A stretch of 64,000 bases of DNA from an uncultured Oscillospiraceae bacterium (GCA_910577365.1 CAJTMU010000006.1:10758-74757); one strand, 5' to 3'. Shown: positions 41,571 through 51,666, counted from the stretch's first letter. The notes: generated by a model not told the origin, from the sequence alone. Made by a program: numbers and translations.

Positions 41571-42089
41571 CTGAAAAAAATAGCGGATTTTCTGAGCGGC
41601 GACAAAGCAAAGAAAATAATTATCATTGCGGGTTCGGCGGTGATACTGCTGCTGTTTCTCAGCACTCTGTCCTTCGGAGGAGGAGAGGAGCAAATTCCCG
41701 CGGCGGCGTCGGAAAATGCGGGGGAAATTGAACGGGAGCTGGAGCAAAGGCTGGAAAAGCTTATTTCACAGATAGACGGCGTGAACGGAGTTTCAATAAT
41801 GGTGACTCTTGAAAGCACCTCCACACGGATATTTGCTGAGGAAACGCAGTCAGAGTCCGAGTCATCTGGTAATGCGGATTCCTCCTCAAAAAGCAGCAGC
41901 AGCCGTACAGAGATTGTTCTTGCCGGCGGCGGCAAGGAACCGCTGGAAACAAGCGTCGTCTGCCCGAGAGTGCGCGGCGTGGCGGTGGTTTGCCCCGGAG
42001 CTGCCGATCCCGTAGTCAAGGAAAAAATCGCGAATACCGTTTCCGGAGTGCTGAACATAGGAATATCGCGGGTCTGCGTTACCTTTTAA
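41571..42089 (+). CDS. spoIIIAG: Stage III sporulation protein AG, probable CTG start
   Basis: SpoIIIAG is recognised by the helix AKKIIIIAGSAVILLLFLS, then a Glu/Ser-rich linker and the ring-forming domain LISQIDGVNGVSIMVTL ... ISRVCVTF. The family N-terminus (KKIADFLSGDKAKK) precedes the helix here, but the frame has no ATG, GTG or TTG between an in-frame stop at 41514 and GTG 41640, which lies inside the helix. The best start is therefore CTG 41571, about 10 bases after AAAAGGGG; this gives 173 residues. It forms the ring in the intermembrane space. Confidence 0.85.
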   Translation: MKKIADFLSGDKAKKIIIIAGSAVILLLFLSTLSFGGGEEQIPAAASENAGEIERELEQRLEKLISQIDGVNGVSIMVTLESTSTRIFAEETQSESESSGNADSSSKSSSSRTEIVLAGGGKEPLETSVVCPRVRGVAVVCPGAADPVVKEKIANTVSGVLNIGISRVCVTF

Positions 42090-42179
42090 GGGTAAAAGCA
42101 TGATGTGGTAGACGCTTTGGCAAACCGGGGCAAAAGGGCGAGGCAAATCCCGTCCAAAATTATGAAAGGTGTGTGTATT

Positions 42180-42716
42180 ATGAAAAGACTGAATGTCATT
42201 TTGGGGAAAAAGCAACTTATTATAGCGTCGCTGACGGTTCTGCTCGGGGCGGCGGTTGCGGTGAACTTTATTTATTCGGGCACTAAGAAAAAGGAGATCA
42301 CCGAGCCGTCGACCCAAGTCGGAGCCTCTTATGGAGATACAGTATACGTTTCAGGCTCGGCGGACAGCGACGCGTATTTCGCGCAGGCGCGGCTCGAAAA
42401 GCAGTCCAGCCGCGACGAGGCGGCGGAGGTGCTGGCAAGTATGTATCAGGGCGGCGATCTGACCGTTGACGAGCTTTCAATGGTAATGGATGACGCGGTA
42501 TCGCTCGGGTCGCTTATAGACAGCGAAAATCGCATTGAGTCCCTCCTGAGAGCGCAGGGCTTTGAGGACGCGCTGTGTTATCTCAGCGACAACACCGCCA
42601 ATATTATAGTTAAAACCGAAGGGCTTGACGAGGCGGGAGCGGCAAAAATCAAGAGCACCCTGCTGTCGGAATACGAGGTTAGCAGCAACAATATCACCAT
42701 AGTTGAGGTAAACTGA
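42180..42716 (+). CDS. spoIIIAH: Stage III sporulation protein AH
   Basis: The ATG at 42180 follows GAAAGGTG; the product is 178 residues. One N-terminal membrane helix (LIIASLTVLLGAAVAVNFI) is followed by a soluble ring domain with YFAQARLEKQSSRDEAAEVL and ANIIVKTEGLDEAGAAKIK, the SpoIIIAH signature. In B. subtilis the homologue contacts SpoIIQ from the forespore across the space between membranes. Last gene of the operon. Confidence 0.95.
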   Translation: MKRLNVILGKKQLIIASLTVLLGAAVAVNFIYSGTKKKEITEPSTQVGASYGDTVYVSGSADSDAYFAQARLEKQSSRDEAAEVLASMYQGGDLTVDELSMVMDDAVSLGSLIDSENRIESLLRAQGFEDALCYLSDNTANIIVKTEGLDEAGAAKIKSTLLSEYEVSSNNITIVEVN

Positions 42717-42738
42717 CCGTAAATAACAGATTAATATG

Positions 42739-42816
42739 CAAGAGGTAAGAAGGCGGCTTGTGCTCATGGGGCTGTTCCCCAAGAATGAAGCCTGCTTCTT
42801 ACCTCTTGATTTATTC
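42739..42816. terminator. Bidirectional terminator between spoIIIAH and thiN
   Basis: CAAGAGGTAAGAAG (42739-42752) pairs with CTTCTTACCTCTTG (42795-42808), followed by ATTTATT on the plus strand. The stop codon of thiN is in the right arm. Confidence 0.8.
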
Positions 42817-43419
42817 TCTTACTTCCATTATAAGCAGCGTTCCCTCATGAGCCGTTATTCGGGCGGTTTGAGCGGTTATCTCGTTGCTTACGCCCAAAGG
42901 AAAGGAGTTTGTAAGGCGATGGCAGTCAAGCGGGTATTTCACTCCCGATTCGCTCACTAATGCGCTCTCCCCGTAGGAAAACACCGAAAGATATCCATCA
43001 TAGCGCGGTATTTCCGCAGCGTCGTCATGCAGAAGATACACACATTCGCCATTTCCGTAAAGTTTTCCGCAGATTCCGCGCCCTATAAGATCATATAACA
43101 TCTGAATGTTCGCGAACGTGTGGTCGAGTCTGCCGCCAAGCGCGCAGAAAAACCGAAGTTCGTTACAGCCGCGCTCTATCGCGGTATTCGCTGCCAGCAC
43201 AGTGTCAGTATCGTCTTTTATCGGAGATACCCTTATGCATTCAACTCCGCTTGGCACAGGGCTTTCGGCGCTGTCAAAATCTCCAACGGCGATATCGGGA
43301 GCTATCCCCGCCGTTAAGGCGTAATCAAGTCCTCTGTCCGCCGCTATCACAAGCCCCTCTATAAGGTTTGTGTCAAGCTCCGAGCATGGTGCGCCGCATA
43401 TTATCGAGCAAACTTTCGC
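42811..43419 (-). CDS. thiN: Thiamine pyrophosphokinase
   Basis: The start is the ATG at 43419 with GGAGG six bases upstream; the product is 202-203 residues. Motifs are AADRGLDYAL, PDIAVGDFDS, the DDTDT and ALGGRLDH motifs, and GVKYPLDCHRLTNS. The enzyme makes thiamine diphosphate from thiamine and ATP. It is the last gene of a minus-strand run pth - small ORF - mfd - thiN, 22 bp after mfd. Confidence 0.94.
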   Translation of the reverse strand, partial: AKVCSIICGAPCSELDTNLIEGLVIAADRGLDYALTAGIAPDIAVGDFDSAESPVPSGVECIRVSPIKDDTDTVLAANTAIERGCNELRFFCALGGRLDHTFANIQMLYDLIGRGICGKLYGNGECVYLLHDDAAEIPRYDGYLSVFSYGESALVSESGVKYPLDCHRLTNSFPLGVSNEITAQTARITAHEGTLLIMEVRE

Positions 43420-43441
43420 CATAACCATCCTCCGTAAATCG

Positions 43442-46400
43442 TCAGCCCGCGCCATTGTCAGCCATTGCTTTTATTACCGTTTCCATCATTTCAAGCGGCT
43501 TGTCACCGCCGCGCAGGGTAACGGTGAGGTGCGCCCTGCCAATTGTTTCAAGACGCATTCGTGTTCCAACAGCCTTTGTGACCGCCCCCAGCTTATTTAT
43601 ATCCAATTTTGACAGGTAGAACAGCATATTGTCCCCTACCTGTGTTATCTCCGCGATACCGCAGAGGCTCGCCATATTCCGCAGCTTCGCAACCGTTACC
43701 AGCCCCGTTACCGATTCGGGCGGTTCGCCGTAGCGGTCTATCAGCTCGTCGATAACGTCGAGGCTGTCCTCCTCGGACTCAACACGCGCTATCTTGCGGT
43801 AGCAGTCCACTCTCTGCGCTTGGTTTGATATATATTTTTCGGGAATATACGCGTCTATTTTTATGTCCACAAGGCATTCTTCCTTGTGAACGTCCTTTTC
43901 GCCGCGCTCCTCGCGAACCGCTTCGTCCAGCAGCTTAAGATACATATCGTATCCCACGTTCGCCAGATGTCCCGATTGATTGGCGCCGAGAATGCTTCCC
44001 GCGCCGCGTATCTCCAGATCGCGCAGCGCTATTCTGAAGCCGCTGCCGAACTGGGTAAACTCCCTTATCGCGTCTAAACGGCGCTGTGATATCTCCGAAA
44101 GTATCTTCCCGGGACGGAAAGTAAAATAGGCGTAAGCGCGCTTGTTTGTGCGGCCAACTCGTCCGCGGAGCTGATGCAGCTGTGCCAGACCCATATTTTC
44201 CGCATTCTCTATGATAAGTGTGTTGACGTTGGGAACGTCTATTCCCGTTTCAATTATAGTGGTGCAGACCAGCACGTCCAACTCGCCGTCCAAAAGCTGG
44301 CGCCATACCTCCATAAGCTGCTCCTCGCTCATTCTGCCGTGAGCAACTCCAATTTTGGCTTCGGGCAGAAGCTGACCAAGACGCTCCGCACAGCCGTAAA
44401 TGGATTCGATACGGTTGTGGATATAGTAGACCTGCCCGTTACGGCGAAGCTCCTTTTGAATTGCCTGCACCAGAACTCCCCAGTCATGCTCCATAACGTA
44501 GGTAGAAATGGGCTGCCTGTCCTGCGGAGGCTCGTCAAGAACGCTCATGTCGCGTATTCCGCTCATTGCCATATTAAGCGTGCGCGGTATCGGAGTCGCA
44601 GACAGCGACAGAATGTCGACCCCGCTGAACATCTCCTTGAATTTATCCTTGTGAGCCACGCCGAAGCGCTGCTCCTCATCGATAACGACCAGCCCCAAGT
44701 CTTTGAATTTTATGTCGTTCTGGATTATGCGGTGAGTACCTATCACGAGATCCGTTCTGCCGGTGGAAAGCTGCCGAAGTATCTCTTTTTGCTCTGAGGC
44801 ATTTTTGTAGCGTGACATCAGCGCGATATTGACGGGGAAGCCCTCCATTCGCGTGACGGCGGTCTGGTAATGCTGCCACGCGAGTACGGTTGTCGGCACG
44901 AGTATGGCGCACTGCTTTCCCGCTTCTATGCACTTGAACGCCGCGCGCAGCGCGACCTCCGTTTTGCCGAAGCCCACATCGCCGCACAGCAGGCGCTCCA
45001 TGGGCTGCGGGCGCTGCATATCCGCCTTTATCTCATCAATACAGCGCATCTGCGAATCCGTTTCAACATAGCTGAAATGCTGTTCAAAATCCTCTTGAAG
45101 CGAATCGTCCTCGGGGAATTGAAAGCCCACCGCTTTCATGCGCTTTGAATAAAGCTCTATAAGCTCGGAAGCCATTTCCTTAGCCGCCGCTTTAGCCCGC
45201 GATTTGGTTTTCTGCCACTGCTCCGAGTTGAGTTTGTTAAGCTTAACGGTGTTAACGTCGCCCGAGCCTATATAGCGCGAAACAAGGTCAAGCTGGGTCA
45301 CGGGAACGTGCAGAACGTCCGCACCCGCGTATTTTATGCGTATATAGTCCTTGCTTACGCCATCGGTTTCGATTTTGTGTACTCCGTCGAATATCCCTAT
45401 TCCGTGTGATTGGTGCACCACAAGGTCGCCTATCGAGATATCGGTGAGGGAGCGTATCTCCTCTCCCTTTTTCTTCCGCGAGGTCCTTCGTCGCTCCGCA
45501 TGTACTGCCGTATGGGTAAATACCGCTATCTTATCCTCAAAATATTCAAAGCCCGCGGAAATAGTTCCCGACGTTACCAATACGCGCTTTTCAATTGGCT
45601 TTTCGGGGTTTTCCGAATAGTCCGCCAAAAACCCATCGTCACGCAGGTCGGCGGTGAGATTGCGCGCTCCCTTTTCCGTTCCCGCGAAAACCAGACAGCC
45701 GAAGTCCTCTCCGAGATATCTCTCAAGTTCCTCCTCGAGCAGCTTGTATTCGCCGCCCCACGGCGAAGTCTGCACGGCTCTGCGCACGTTGATTATCGTG
45801 CCAAGCTCCAGCCCGCCGCCTCGCACAAAGGTGTCGAAATACGCCATCGTCCGCGATTCGATAAGCGGGTAAAGCTCTCCCTTTGACAGCATGAAGCGGT
45901 CAATCCCCTTGCACAGCCTGCCTTCGTCCACAAGAATTTTCATATCCTCGCCGTGCTGTAAAGAAACCGCTCGGAAGCTTTCTTTCAGTGTGGAGTATTC
46001 GCAGACGAATACCTTGTCCGCATAGTCGAATATCGTCGCTTCCTCGCCGTAGCACAGCGGGAAATATCGGTCGAGACTGTGAGGAACAGCCCCGCCGCGT
46101 ATTCTGTTGACGTCCGACAGAAGCCCCTCGCGGATATCCTCCGCTTTTTTCCCGCGAAGCTTTTTTATCAGCTCCTCGATTTTTGCGCACAAACTCTCGC
46201 CGCTGTCGAACAGTGTTTCGGAAGCGGGTGAAATATCAATTTTTTCAATCCCCTCAGTGCGGCGCTGGCTTTCGGTATCGAAACGGGATATGCTGTCGAC
46301 GGTATCCCCCCAGAATTCCACGCGGCACGGTTCGGGGCTGCTGGGCGGAAATATATCAACAATGCCGCCGCGCACGGAAAACTGCCCCGCACCCTCTATC

Positions 46401-46927
46401 ATATCCGCGCGGGAATATCCTGCGGATATCAGCTGCTCTACAAGCTCCTGCTGAGAGCATTCGCAGCCTGATTCCAGCGTGACGGTTCTTTTTTGCAGTT
46501 CGCTCGGCGGAATAGTAAGCTGCGCCGCCGCCTCCGCGGAGCACACTGCCGCAAGGCATTTCCCGCTTAACAGAGATGACAGCGCGTAAATTCGCTTGTA
46601 TTCATACTCCCTTGAAGCCGCTTCATAGGTTCCCAAAGCAAGCTCCCGCGCGGGATAAAGCAGCGCGGTCTCACTGCCGTTCATGGCGTTTATATCGGAG
46701 CACAGCCGCTGCGCCTCACCCTCGCTCTCCGCAATTATAAGCGCAGGGGAGTGCTCCCGTATCAGCGCGGACAGAAAATGCGCCTTGTGGATATGGGAAA
46801 CGCCCGTCACAAGGGCGGGCAGGCGCTTTTCCTGCGGCATGAAGCCGTATTTTTCAAGATATTTCCGCAGCTTTACAAAATCCTCTGTCTGAAAGGCCGC
46901 GTTATAAAAAAAATCCATCAGTTTCAC
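43442..46927 (-). CDS. mfd: Transcription-repair coupling factor
   Basis: A 1161-residue protein of normal length. Order: UvrB-like N-terminal module (QFSVRGGIVDIFPPSS, VEFWGDTVDSI), the RNA-polymerase-interacting CarD-like domain (ISIGDLVVHQSHGIGIFDG), the RecG-like translocase with Walker A GDVGFGKTEV and VIDEEQRFG, SATPIPRTLNMA and QLRGRVGR, and the C-terminal TRCF domain. It releases RNA polymerase stalled at DNA lesions and recruits UvrA. It follows a 92-residue unknown gene with a 4-bp gap, so it is co-transcribed with pth. Confidence 0.98.
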   Translation of the reverse strand: MKLMDFFYNAAFQTEDFVKLRKYLEKYGFMPQEKRLPALVTGVSHIHKAHFLSALIREHSPALIIAESEGEAQRLCSDINAMNGSETALLYPARELALGTYEAASREYEYKRIYALSSLLSGKCLAAVCSAEAAAQLTIPPSELQKRTVTLESGCECSQQELVEQLISAGYSRADMIEGAGQFSVRGGIVDIFPPSSPEPCRVEFWGDTVDSISRFDTESQRRTEGIEKIDISPASETLFDSGESLCAKIEELIKKLRGKKAEDIREGLLSDVNRIRGGAVPHSLDRYFPLCYGEEATIFDYADKVFVCEYSTLKESFRAVSLQHGEDMKILVDEGRLCKGIDRFMLSKGELYPLIESRTMAYFDTFVRGGGLELGTIINVRRAVQTSPWGGEYKLLEEELERYLGEDFGCLVFAGTEKGARNLTADLRDDGFLADYSENPEKPIEKRVLVTSGTISAGFEYFEDKIAVFTHTAVHAERRRTSRKKKGEEIRSLTDISIGDLVVHQSHGIGIFDGVHKIETDGVSKDYIRIKYAGADVLHVPVTQLDLVSRYIGSGDVNTVKLNKLNSEQWQKTKSRAKAAAKEMASELIELYSKRMKAVGFQFPEDDSLQEDFEQHFSYVETDSQMRCIDEIKADMQRPQPMERLLCGDVGFGKTEVALRAAFKCIEAGKQCAILVPTTVLAWQHYQTAVTRMEGFPVNIALMSRYKNASEQKEILRQLSTGRTDLVIGTHRIIQNDIKFKDLGLVVIDEEQRFGVAHKDKFKEMFSGVDILSLSATPIPRTLNMAMSGIRDMSVLDEPPQDRQPISTYVMEHDWGVLVQAIQKELRRNGQVYYIHNRIESIYGCAERLGQLLPEAKIGVAHGRMSEEQLMEVWRQLLDGELDVLVCTTIIETGIDVPNVNTLIIENAENMGLAQLHQLRGRVGRTNKRAYAYFTFRPGKILSEISQRRLDAIREFTQFGSGFRIALRDLEIRGAGSILGANQSGHLANVGYDMYLKLLDEAVREERGEKDVHKEECLVDIKIDAYIPEKYISNQAQRVDCYRKIARVESEEDSLDVIDELIDRYGEPPESVTGLVTVAKLRNMASLCGIAEITQVGDNMLFYLSKLDINKLGAVTKAVGTRMRLETIGRAHLTVTLRGGDKPLEMMETVIKAMADNGAG

Positions 46928-46931
46928 CTTA

Positions 46932-47210
46932 TCACGGCTTTATGCCGCATTTCTCCGCTGCTTCCACCGTGTACATAATGCTGTATATCTTGGGAAAACC
47001 GCCCGGCACGCCCGCAAGAGTTTCTTCCGCCGCGCGATAGAAATCCTCGCCGAGAGTTTCTTCACTGAGCGGTTTGGTGTCGAAAAGCGTCAGACACAGT
47101 ATTCCTCCGCTTTTCGCCGTAAAAATTATCTCGTTGCATACGCAGCCGTATTCGTTTGTAAATTTCCGCTCGAATGTGATATGCGCAAGCCACATGTGTT
47201 TTTCGTCCAA
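46932..47210 (-). CDS. Small conserved-looking protein between pth and mfd
   Basis: A 92-residue protein starting MDEKHMWLAHITFERKFTNE, with alternating strand-like segments and a helical end (YRAAEETLAGVPGG). No signal peptide, membrane segment or known motif. It is packed tightly between pth (13-bp gap) and mfd (4-bp gap), with normal codon use, so it is probably a real gene. Function unknown. Confidence 0.65.
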   Translation of the reverse strand: MDEKHMWLAHITFERKFTNEYGCVCNEIIFTAKSGGILCLTLFDTKPLSEETLGEDFYRAAEETLAGVPGGFPKIYSIMYTVEAAEKCGIKP

Positions 47211-47223
47211 CTCCGAGCCTCCC

Positions 47224-47853
47224 TCAGGAATTGTACTTGTTCATAGCTTCGTCAGTCTTTTCGGCAACCATAAGCTCCAGACAAGTCACGGCGTTTCTGA
47301 AGCACTGTTCCAGCTTTTCGCCATCTTCTTTTTTAAAGTGACCGAGAACCCAGTCCTTAAGCTCATAATCGGGGTGGGGCTTTGCACCAACTCCCATTTT
47401 AATTCTGGGGAAAGTATCCTTGCCCGAAAGGTAGATTATGCTTTTGATACCGTTGTGACCGCCGTCGCTGCCTTTTCGGCGTATACGAAGCCGCCCGGGT
47501 TCAAGAGAGATATCATCGTAAACGATGATGACGTGTTCTGGAGGTATCTTGTAAAATTCCATGGCGGCGGTGACCGCTTCGCCGCTGTTGTTCATAAAAG
47601 TGGTTGGCTTCATGATAAGACAGCGCTTTCCCGATATCACCGCGTCACATGTGAGCGACTTGAATTTCAGCTTTTTGCAGCTAAGCTTGTATTTTTCACA
47701 CAGGGTATCAATAACCATAAAGCCTATGTTGTGACGGGTGCTTTCGTATTGGGTTCCAGGATTGCCCAGACCGCAGATTATATACTCAACGGCTCCTGAC
47801 GGAACGTTGGACCGTTCCGACTCAAGCTTTTTGAAAATATCGAATACAGACAT
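47224..47853 (-). CDS. pth: Peptidyl-tRNA hydrolase
   Basis: The start is placed at the ATG at 47853 (MSVFDIFKKLESERSN); the product is 209 residues, a little longer at the N-terminus than most. Motifs are CGLGNPGTQYESTRHNIGF with the catalytic His, MKPTTFMNNSG, VYDDISLEPGRLRIR and GHNGIKSI. It frees tRNA from dropped-off peptidyl-tRNAs. First gene of the pth-mfd-thiN operon with a promoter at 48024-48052. Confidence 0.96.
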   Translation of the reverse strand: MSVFDIFKKLESERSNVPSGAVEYIICGLGNPGTQYESTRHNIGFMVIDTLCEKYKLSCKKLKFKSLTCDAVISGKRCLIMKPTTFMNNSGEAVTAAMEFYKIPPEHVIIVYDDISLEPGRLRIRRKGSDGGHNGIKSIIYLSGKDTFPRIKMGVGAKPHPDYELKDWVLGHFKKEDGEKLEQCFRNAVTCLELMVAEKTDEAMNKYNS

Positions 47854-48023
47854 TTTTATTATTGTGCTCCCATTAGGTGGAGCATCACTCCTTTCGAGCT
47901 TTGTGTGGTTTTGCGGAGCAGTTTTTCTGTCGAAGTTCAAGGGGAAACAAAACTTTTTTAATCGAAATTTTAAAACGCACAAAACACCCGCGGATTTCTG
48001 CGCGAGCTGTAATTTTATATACT

Positions 48024-48052
48024 ATTTTAACATAAAAATTCACTTTTGTCAA
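48024..48052 (-). promoter_or_regulatory. Promoter of the pth-mfd-thiN operon
   Basis: On the minus strand TTGACA (48052-48047), 17-bp spacer, TAAAAT (48029-48024), giving a leader of about 165 nt. Confidence 0.75.
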
Positions 48053-48199
48053 TGGAGTTTGAAAAAATACATTTCCGCTTGTATTTTACGCATAGAGTGT
48101 ATTTGCAAACATTATAGTTAAAATTGCCCTTACCTGCTTGGAATTGTGCATTTCCAACAAAAAAACACATAACGCAAAAAAACAATTGTATAATACATC

Positions 48200-48228
48200 T
48201 TGACAAATCCATGCATATATGTTAGAAT
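48200..48228 (+). promoter_or_regulatory. Promoter of the hybrid kinase gene
   Basis: TTGACA (48200-48205), 17-bp spacer, TAGAAT (48223-48228), 150 bp before the ATG. Confidence 0.75.
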
Positions 48229-48378
48229 AAAATAGATATTGTCGGGCTTTTATGCCTTTTCCTTATTCGGGAAAGATGATTCCCGCAAATCGCCATTGGA
48301 CGGCGGATTTTTCTTTGGGCGGCGTTGTGCGGCTTTTGCCGCATGATTAAGCCATATTCCATTAAGGAGGATTTTATT

Positions 48379-51300
48379 ATGTATCACTGCCATATACGAT
48401 TTTATTATGTTGGTCGGCAGCAGGAGGTCTATAATATTATAAGGGAAATGAAGCCGTCGGAGTTTTTTACTCATGAGTTTTTCCACAGTGAAAAGCCCGA
48501 CGGAGAGCTTGCGGAAAAGTCTGACATGATTTTCGCAGAGGTGAACGGTGAAGAATCCGTTAATGAACTGCGTGGGCTTATCATATATAATAAGCCGCTT
48601 ATAGTTTTTTCGGAAAAGCGTGATATAGCGCTTTTGTCCGATTTTCTTGAAAATATAACAGATATCTGGACTCTTCCAATGTCGGAGGAGGAAACGAAAT
48701 TCCGTTTTATAAAGTTTCAGCAGCGCTGTAAGCGGGACAGAGATTCCGCTCAGACAAGCCATTTTTTTGATGCGACCATAAACAATGTTCCTATCCTTAT
48801 GTGGTATAAGGATAAAAACGGCATACATGAAAAGGTGAACGACAGCTTTTGCAAAACCGTTCACAAAACCAAGGAGCAGGTAGAGGGCAGGGGTCACGCG
48901 TACATATGGGACGTTGAAAAGGACGATCCCGCCTGCATCGAGAGCGAAAACAGGGTTATGCAGAGCCGCACAACCTATGTGTCAGAGGAAATAATTGACA
49001 CGGGTGAGGGCAAACGAGTGCTTACGACTTATAAATCGCCGCTGTTCGATTTTGACGGCACGGTTATGGGTACGGTCGGGGTGGCGGTTGACGTGACCCA
49101 AGAGCAGGAATATAAGCGGGAGATAGAAAAAAAGAGCCATACGCTTGAAACTATTTTTACCTCGCTTGACTGCGGAATCATCTGCCATTCACTGGACGGC
49201 TCACAAATAATAAGGATTAACAGGGCGGCGCTGAATATACTCGGGTATAAATCCAAGGACGATCTGATGGAGGCAGGCTTCAGGACGGTTGCGATGTCCG
49301 TTGTCGATGAGGACAAGGAAATGCTGCGCGAGCGCATAAGATCCCTCAGCAGCGAGGGCGACAGCGTTGATGTGGAGTACCGTGTAAGGCATACTGACGG
49401 TCGCGAGCTTCATGTAATGGGCAGCATAAAGATAATTAAGGAAAACGGCGAACTGCTTTATCAGCGCTTCCTGCTCGATGTTACGGAGCAGAAGGCGCGC
49501 GAAATGAATAAGGAACGCCTGCATGATGAGATGATACAGGCGCTCAGTCTTGATTACAGTATTGTTTGCTATTTTGATCTGGATTCCGGCAGCGGTCGGG
49601 TTCTGCGGCACGCCAGCGGAAAGCGGAATCTGGCAAATAAAATGAACTTTGATGTCGCCATTAATAATTATATTGATGACTATGTTGATGAGGACGATAA
49701 AGAGGGGCTTAGATCCGCGTTTGATCGTAATAACCTGAAAAAGGCGCTGGAAAACAAACTGATTTTCAGCAGCATATACAAAGCCTTGGCGGAGCCGGGA
49801 GGCAAAATGGAGTACTTCCAGATAAAGGTTGTGCGAGTGGGCGACTGGGAGGACAGTCGTGGAGTGGTTATAGGCTTTCACAGCGTTGATGAAGCAATGC
49901 GTACCGAAAAGGAGAAAAACAGCCTTCTTGAGGACGCGCTTTTGCAGGCTAACAACGCAAACAAGGCAAAAAGCGTTTTTCTGTCGAATATGTCTCACGA
50001 CATACGCACGCCGATGAATGCTATTGTTGGATTTACGAATCTTGCGCTTACGCATATAGATAACCGCGTACAAGTCGAGGAGTACCTTAAAAAGATAATG
50101 GGTTCGGGAAACCATTTGCTGAGCCTTATAAACGACGTTCTGGATATGAGCAGGATAGAAAGCGGAAAAATGCACCTTGACGAAAAGCCCTGCTCGCTTC
50201 CTGAAATACTCCACGGACTTCAGAACATTGTTCATGCAAATGTCCGCGCAAAGCATATTGAGCTGCACATAGATACCATGAATATAAAAGATGAGGAGAT
50301 TTTCTGTGATAAGCTCCGCCTTAATCAGGTGCTGCTTAATCTCCTCAGCAATTCCGTGAAGTACACAAATGAGGGGGGCAAGGTAGTTGTCAGCGCTACC
50401 GAAATAAAGGTAAATTCGGACGATATCGCCTGCTATCAGTTTGTCATAAAGGACAACGGAATAGGTATGAGCGAGGAATTTGTTAAGCATATTTTTGAAC
50501 CTTTCGAGAGGGAGCGAAACTCTACCATAAGCGGCATTCAGGGCACAGGTCTTGGAATGGCGATAACCAAGAATATCGTTGACATGATGGACGGCACGAT
50601 TGAAGTCAAAAGCGAGCAGGGCGTCGGCACGGAGGTAATGGTGAAGTTTGTGTTCCGCCTGAACTCGGAGGAGGAAAAGCCGCGCCTTATTCCCGAGCTT
50701 GAGGGACGCTCGGCGCTGGTTGTCTGCGGCGCGCCTGCCGTCTGCGACGACGTGGCGGGAATGCTTAAGCAGATAGGCATGACGGCAGAGTGGACTACGT
50801 CGGGTATTGAGGCTCTTTATAAAGCGGAGCGGGAAAACTATTCTGTATTTGTTATTGATGAAAAACTGTCGGATATGAGAGGCATGGAAATGGTGCGGCA
50901 ACTTGGAAAAGAGCATGAGCCGATAATAGTTATGACCGCTTATGACTGGACGGATTCTGCCGAGGAAACAAGCGACGGTGTTTCGGCGTTCTGCGTAAAG
51001 CCGCTGTTTATGAGTGAGCTTCGGGCATGTTTAATTTCAATTATGAACACCGGTGACAAAACTCTTGAATCTCGCGGTGAAACAGTGAAGATGCGTTCGG
51101 GCCGCATACTGATGGCGGAGGACAACGAGCTAAATCAGGAGATAGCCGCGGCCATTCTTGGTGAGGCGGGCTTTGAAATGGATATTGCGGACAATGGGCA
51201 AATGGCGGTGGATATGCTGAAAAGTTCCGAGCCGGGGTATTATCAGCTGATACTGATGGATGTGCAGATGCCTGTAATGAACGGTTATGACGCGACAAGG

Positions 51301-51477
51301 ACCATACGGTCGCTTGAAAACAAAGAATTAGCGGGTATACCCATTCTTGCGATGACCGCCAACGCCTTTGAGGAGGATAAAATGATGGCGCTGAATTGCG
51401 GAATGAACGGTCATATCGCTAAGCCTATTGACGTGGAGGTTCTTTTTGATACGCTGGATAAGGTGCTTAATCCATAA
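48379..51477 (+). CDS. PAS-containing hybrid sensor histidine kinase with two receiver domains
   Basis: The ATG at 48379 follows TAAGGAGG; the product is 1032 residues, with no membrane segment. Order: an N-terminal receiver-like region (1-115), PAS (about 130-250) and PAS (about 270-395), a third PAS-like segment (about 405-510), HisKA with His540 (SNMSHDIRTPMNA), HATPase with NLLSNSVKYT, DNGIGM and GTGLGMAI, a first receiver with Asp827 (VIDEKL), and a second receiver with Asp961 (LMDVQMP) and a conserved MTANAFEED end. It is a cytoplasmic phosphorelay hub; no output gene lies next to it. The first receiver lacks a typical acidic DD pair and may be inactive. Signal unknown. Confidence 0.93.
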   Translation: MYHCHIRFYYVGRQQEVYNIIREMKPSEFFTHEFFHSEKPDGELAEKSDMIFAEVNGEESVNELRGLIIYNKPLIVFSEKRDIALLSDFLENITDIWTLPMSEEETKFRFIKFQQRCKRDRDSAQTSHFFDATINNVPILMWYKDKNGIHEKVNDSFCKTVHKTKEQVEGRGHAYIWDVEKDDPACIESENRVMQSRTTYVSEEIIDTGEGKRVLTTYKSPLFDFDGTVMGTVGVAVDVTQEQEYKREIEKKSHTLETIFTSLDCGIICHSLDGSQIIRINRAALNILGYKSKDDLMEAGFRTVAMSVVDEDKEMLRERIRSLSSEGDSVDVEYRVRHTDGRELHVMGSIKIIKENGELLYQRFLLDVTEQKAREMNKERLHDEMIQALSLDYSIVCYFDLDSGSGRVLRHASGKRNLANKMNFDVAINNYIDDYVDEDDKEGLRSAFDRNNLKKALENKLIFSSIYKALAEPGGKMEYFQIKVVRVGDWEDSRGVVIGFHSVDEAMRTEKEKNSLLEDALLQANNANKAKSVFLSNMSHDIRTPMNAIVGFTNLALTHIDNRVQVEEYLKKIMGSGNHLLSLINDVLDMSRIESGKMHLDEKPCSLPEILHGLQNIVHANVRAKHIELHIDTMNIKDEEIFCDKLRLNQVLLNLLSNSVKYTNEGGKVVVSATEIKVNSDDIACYQFVIKDNGIGMSEEFVKHIFEPFERERNSTISGIQGTGLGMAITKNIVDMMDGTIEVKSEQGVGTEVMVKFVFRLNSEEEKPRLIPELEGRSALVVCGAPAVCDDVAGMLKQIGMTAEWTTSGIEALYKAERENYSVFVIDEKLSDMRGMEMVRQLGKEHEPIIVMTAYDWTDSAEETSDGVSAFCVKPLFMSELRACLISIMNTGDKTLESRGETVKMRSGRILMAEDNELNQEIAAAILGEAGFEMDIADNGQMAVDMLKSSEPGYYQLILMDVQMPVMNGYDATRTIRSLENKELAGIPILAMTANAFEEDKMMALNCGMNGHIAKPIDVEVLFDTLDKVLNP

Positions 51478-51490
51478 TTCATAAACGTGT

Positions 51491-51536
51491 AAAACCTCAT
51501 AAGCCGTATTGGACAGCGGCTTATGAGGTTTTTTAA
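51491..51536 (+). terminator. Terminator of the kinase gene
   Basis: AAACCTCATAAGCCG pairs perfectly with CGGCTTATGAGGTTT, followed by TTTAA. Confidence 0.93.
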
Positions 51537-51666
51537 TACGTAGTTGTCTGATAGTGAGTATGTTCAAAAATGATTTCCGGTAAGGGTCATTATTTAGTTG
51601 TTTTATCCAAAAAAAGTTATCATGTCAATTAAATAATGTGAAAATAGTTAAAATATGAAAAAAAGC

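Noticed and set aside
49201..50916. 571-codon open frame on the minus strand
   Set aside because: It is fully antisense to the histidine kinase gene, whose domains and codon use are clear; the reverse frame has no recognisable domain.
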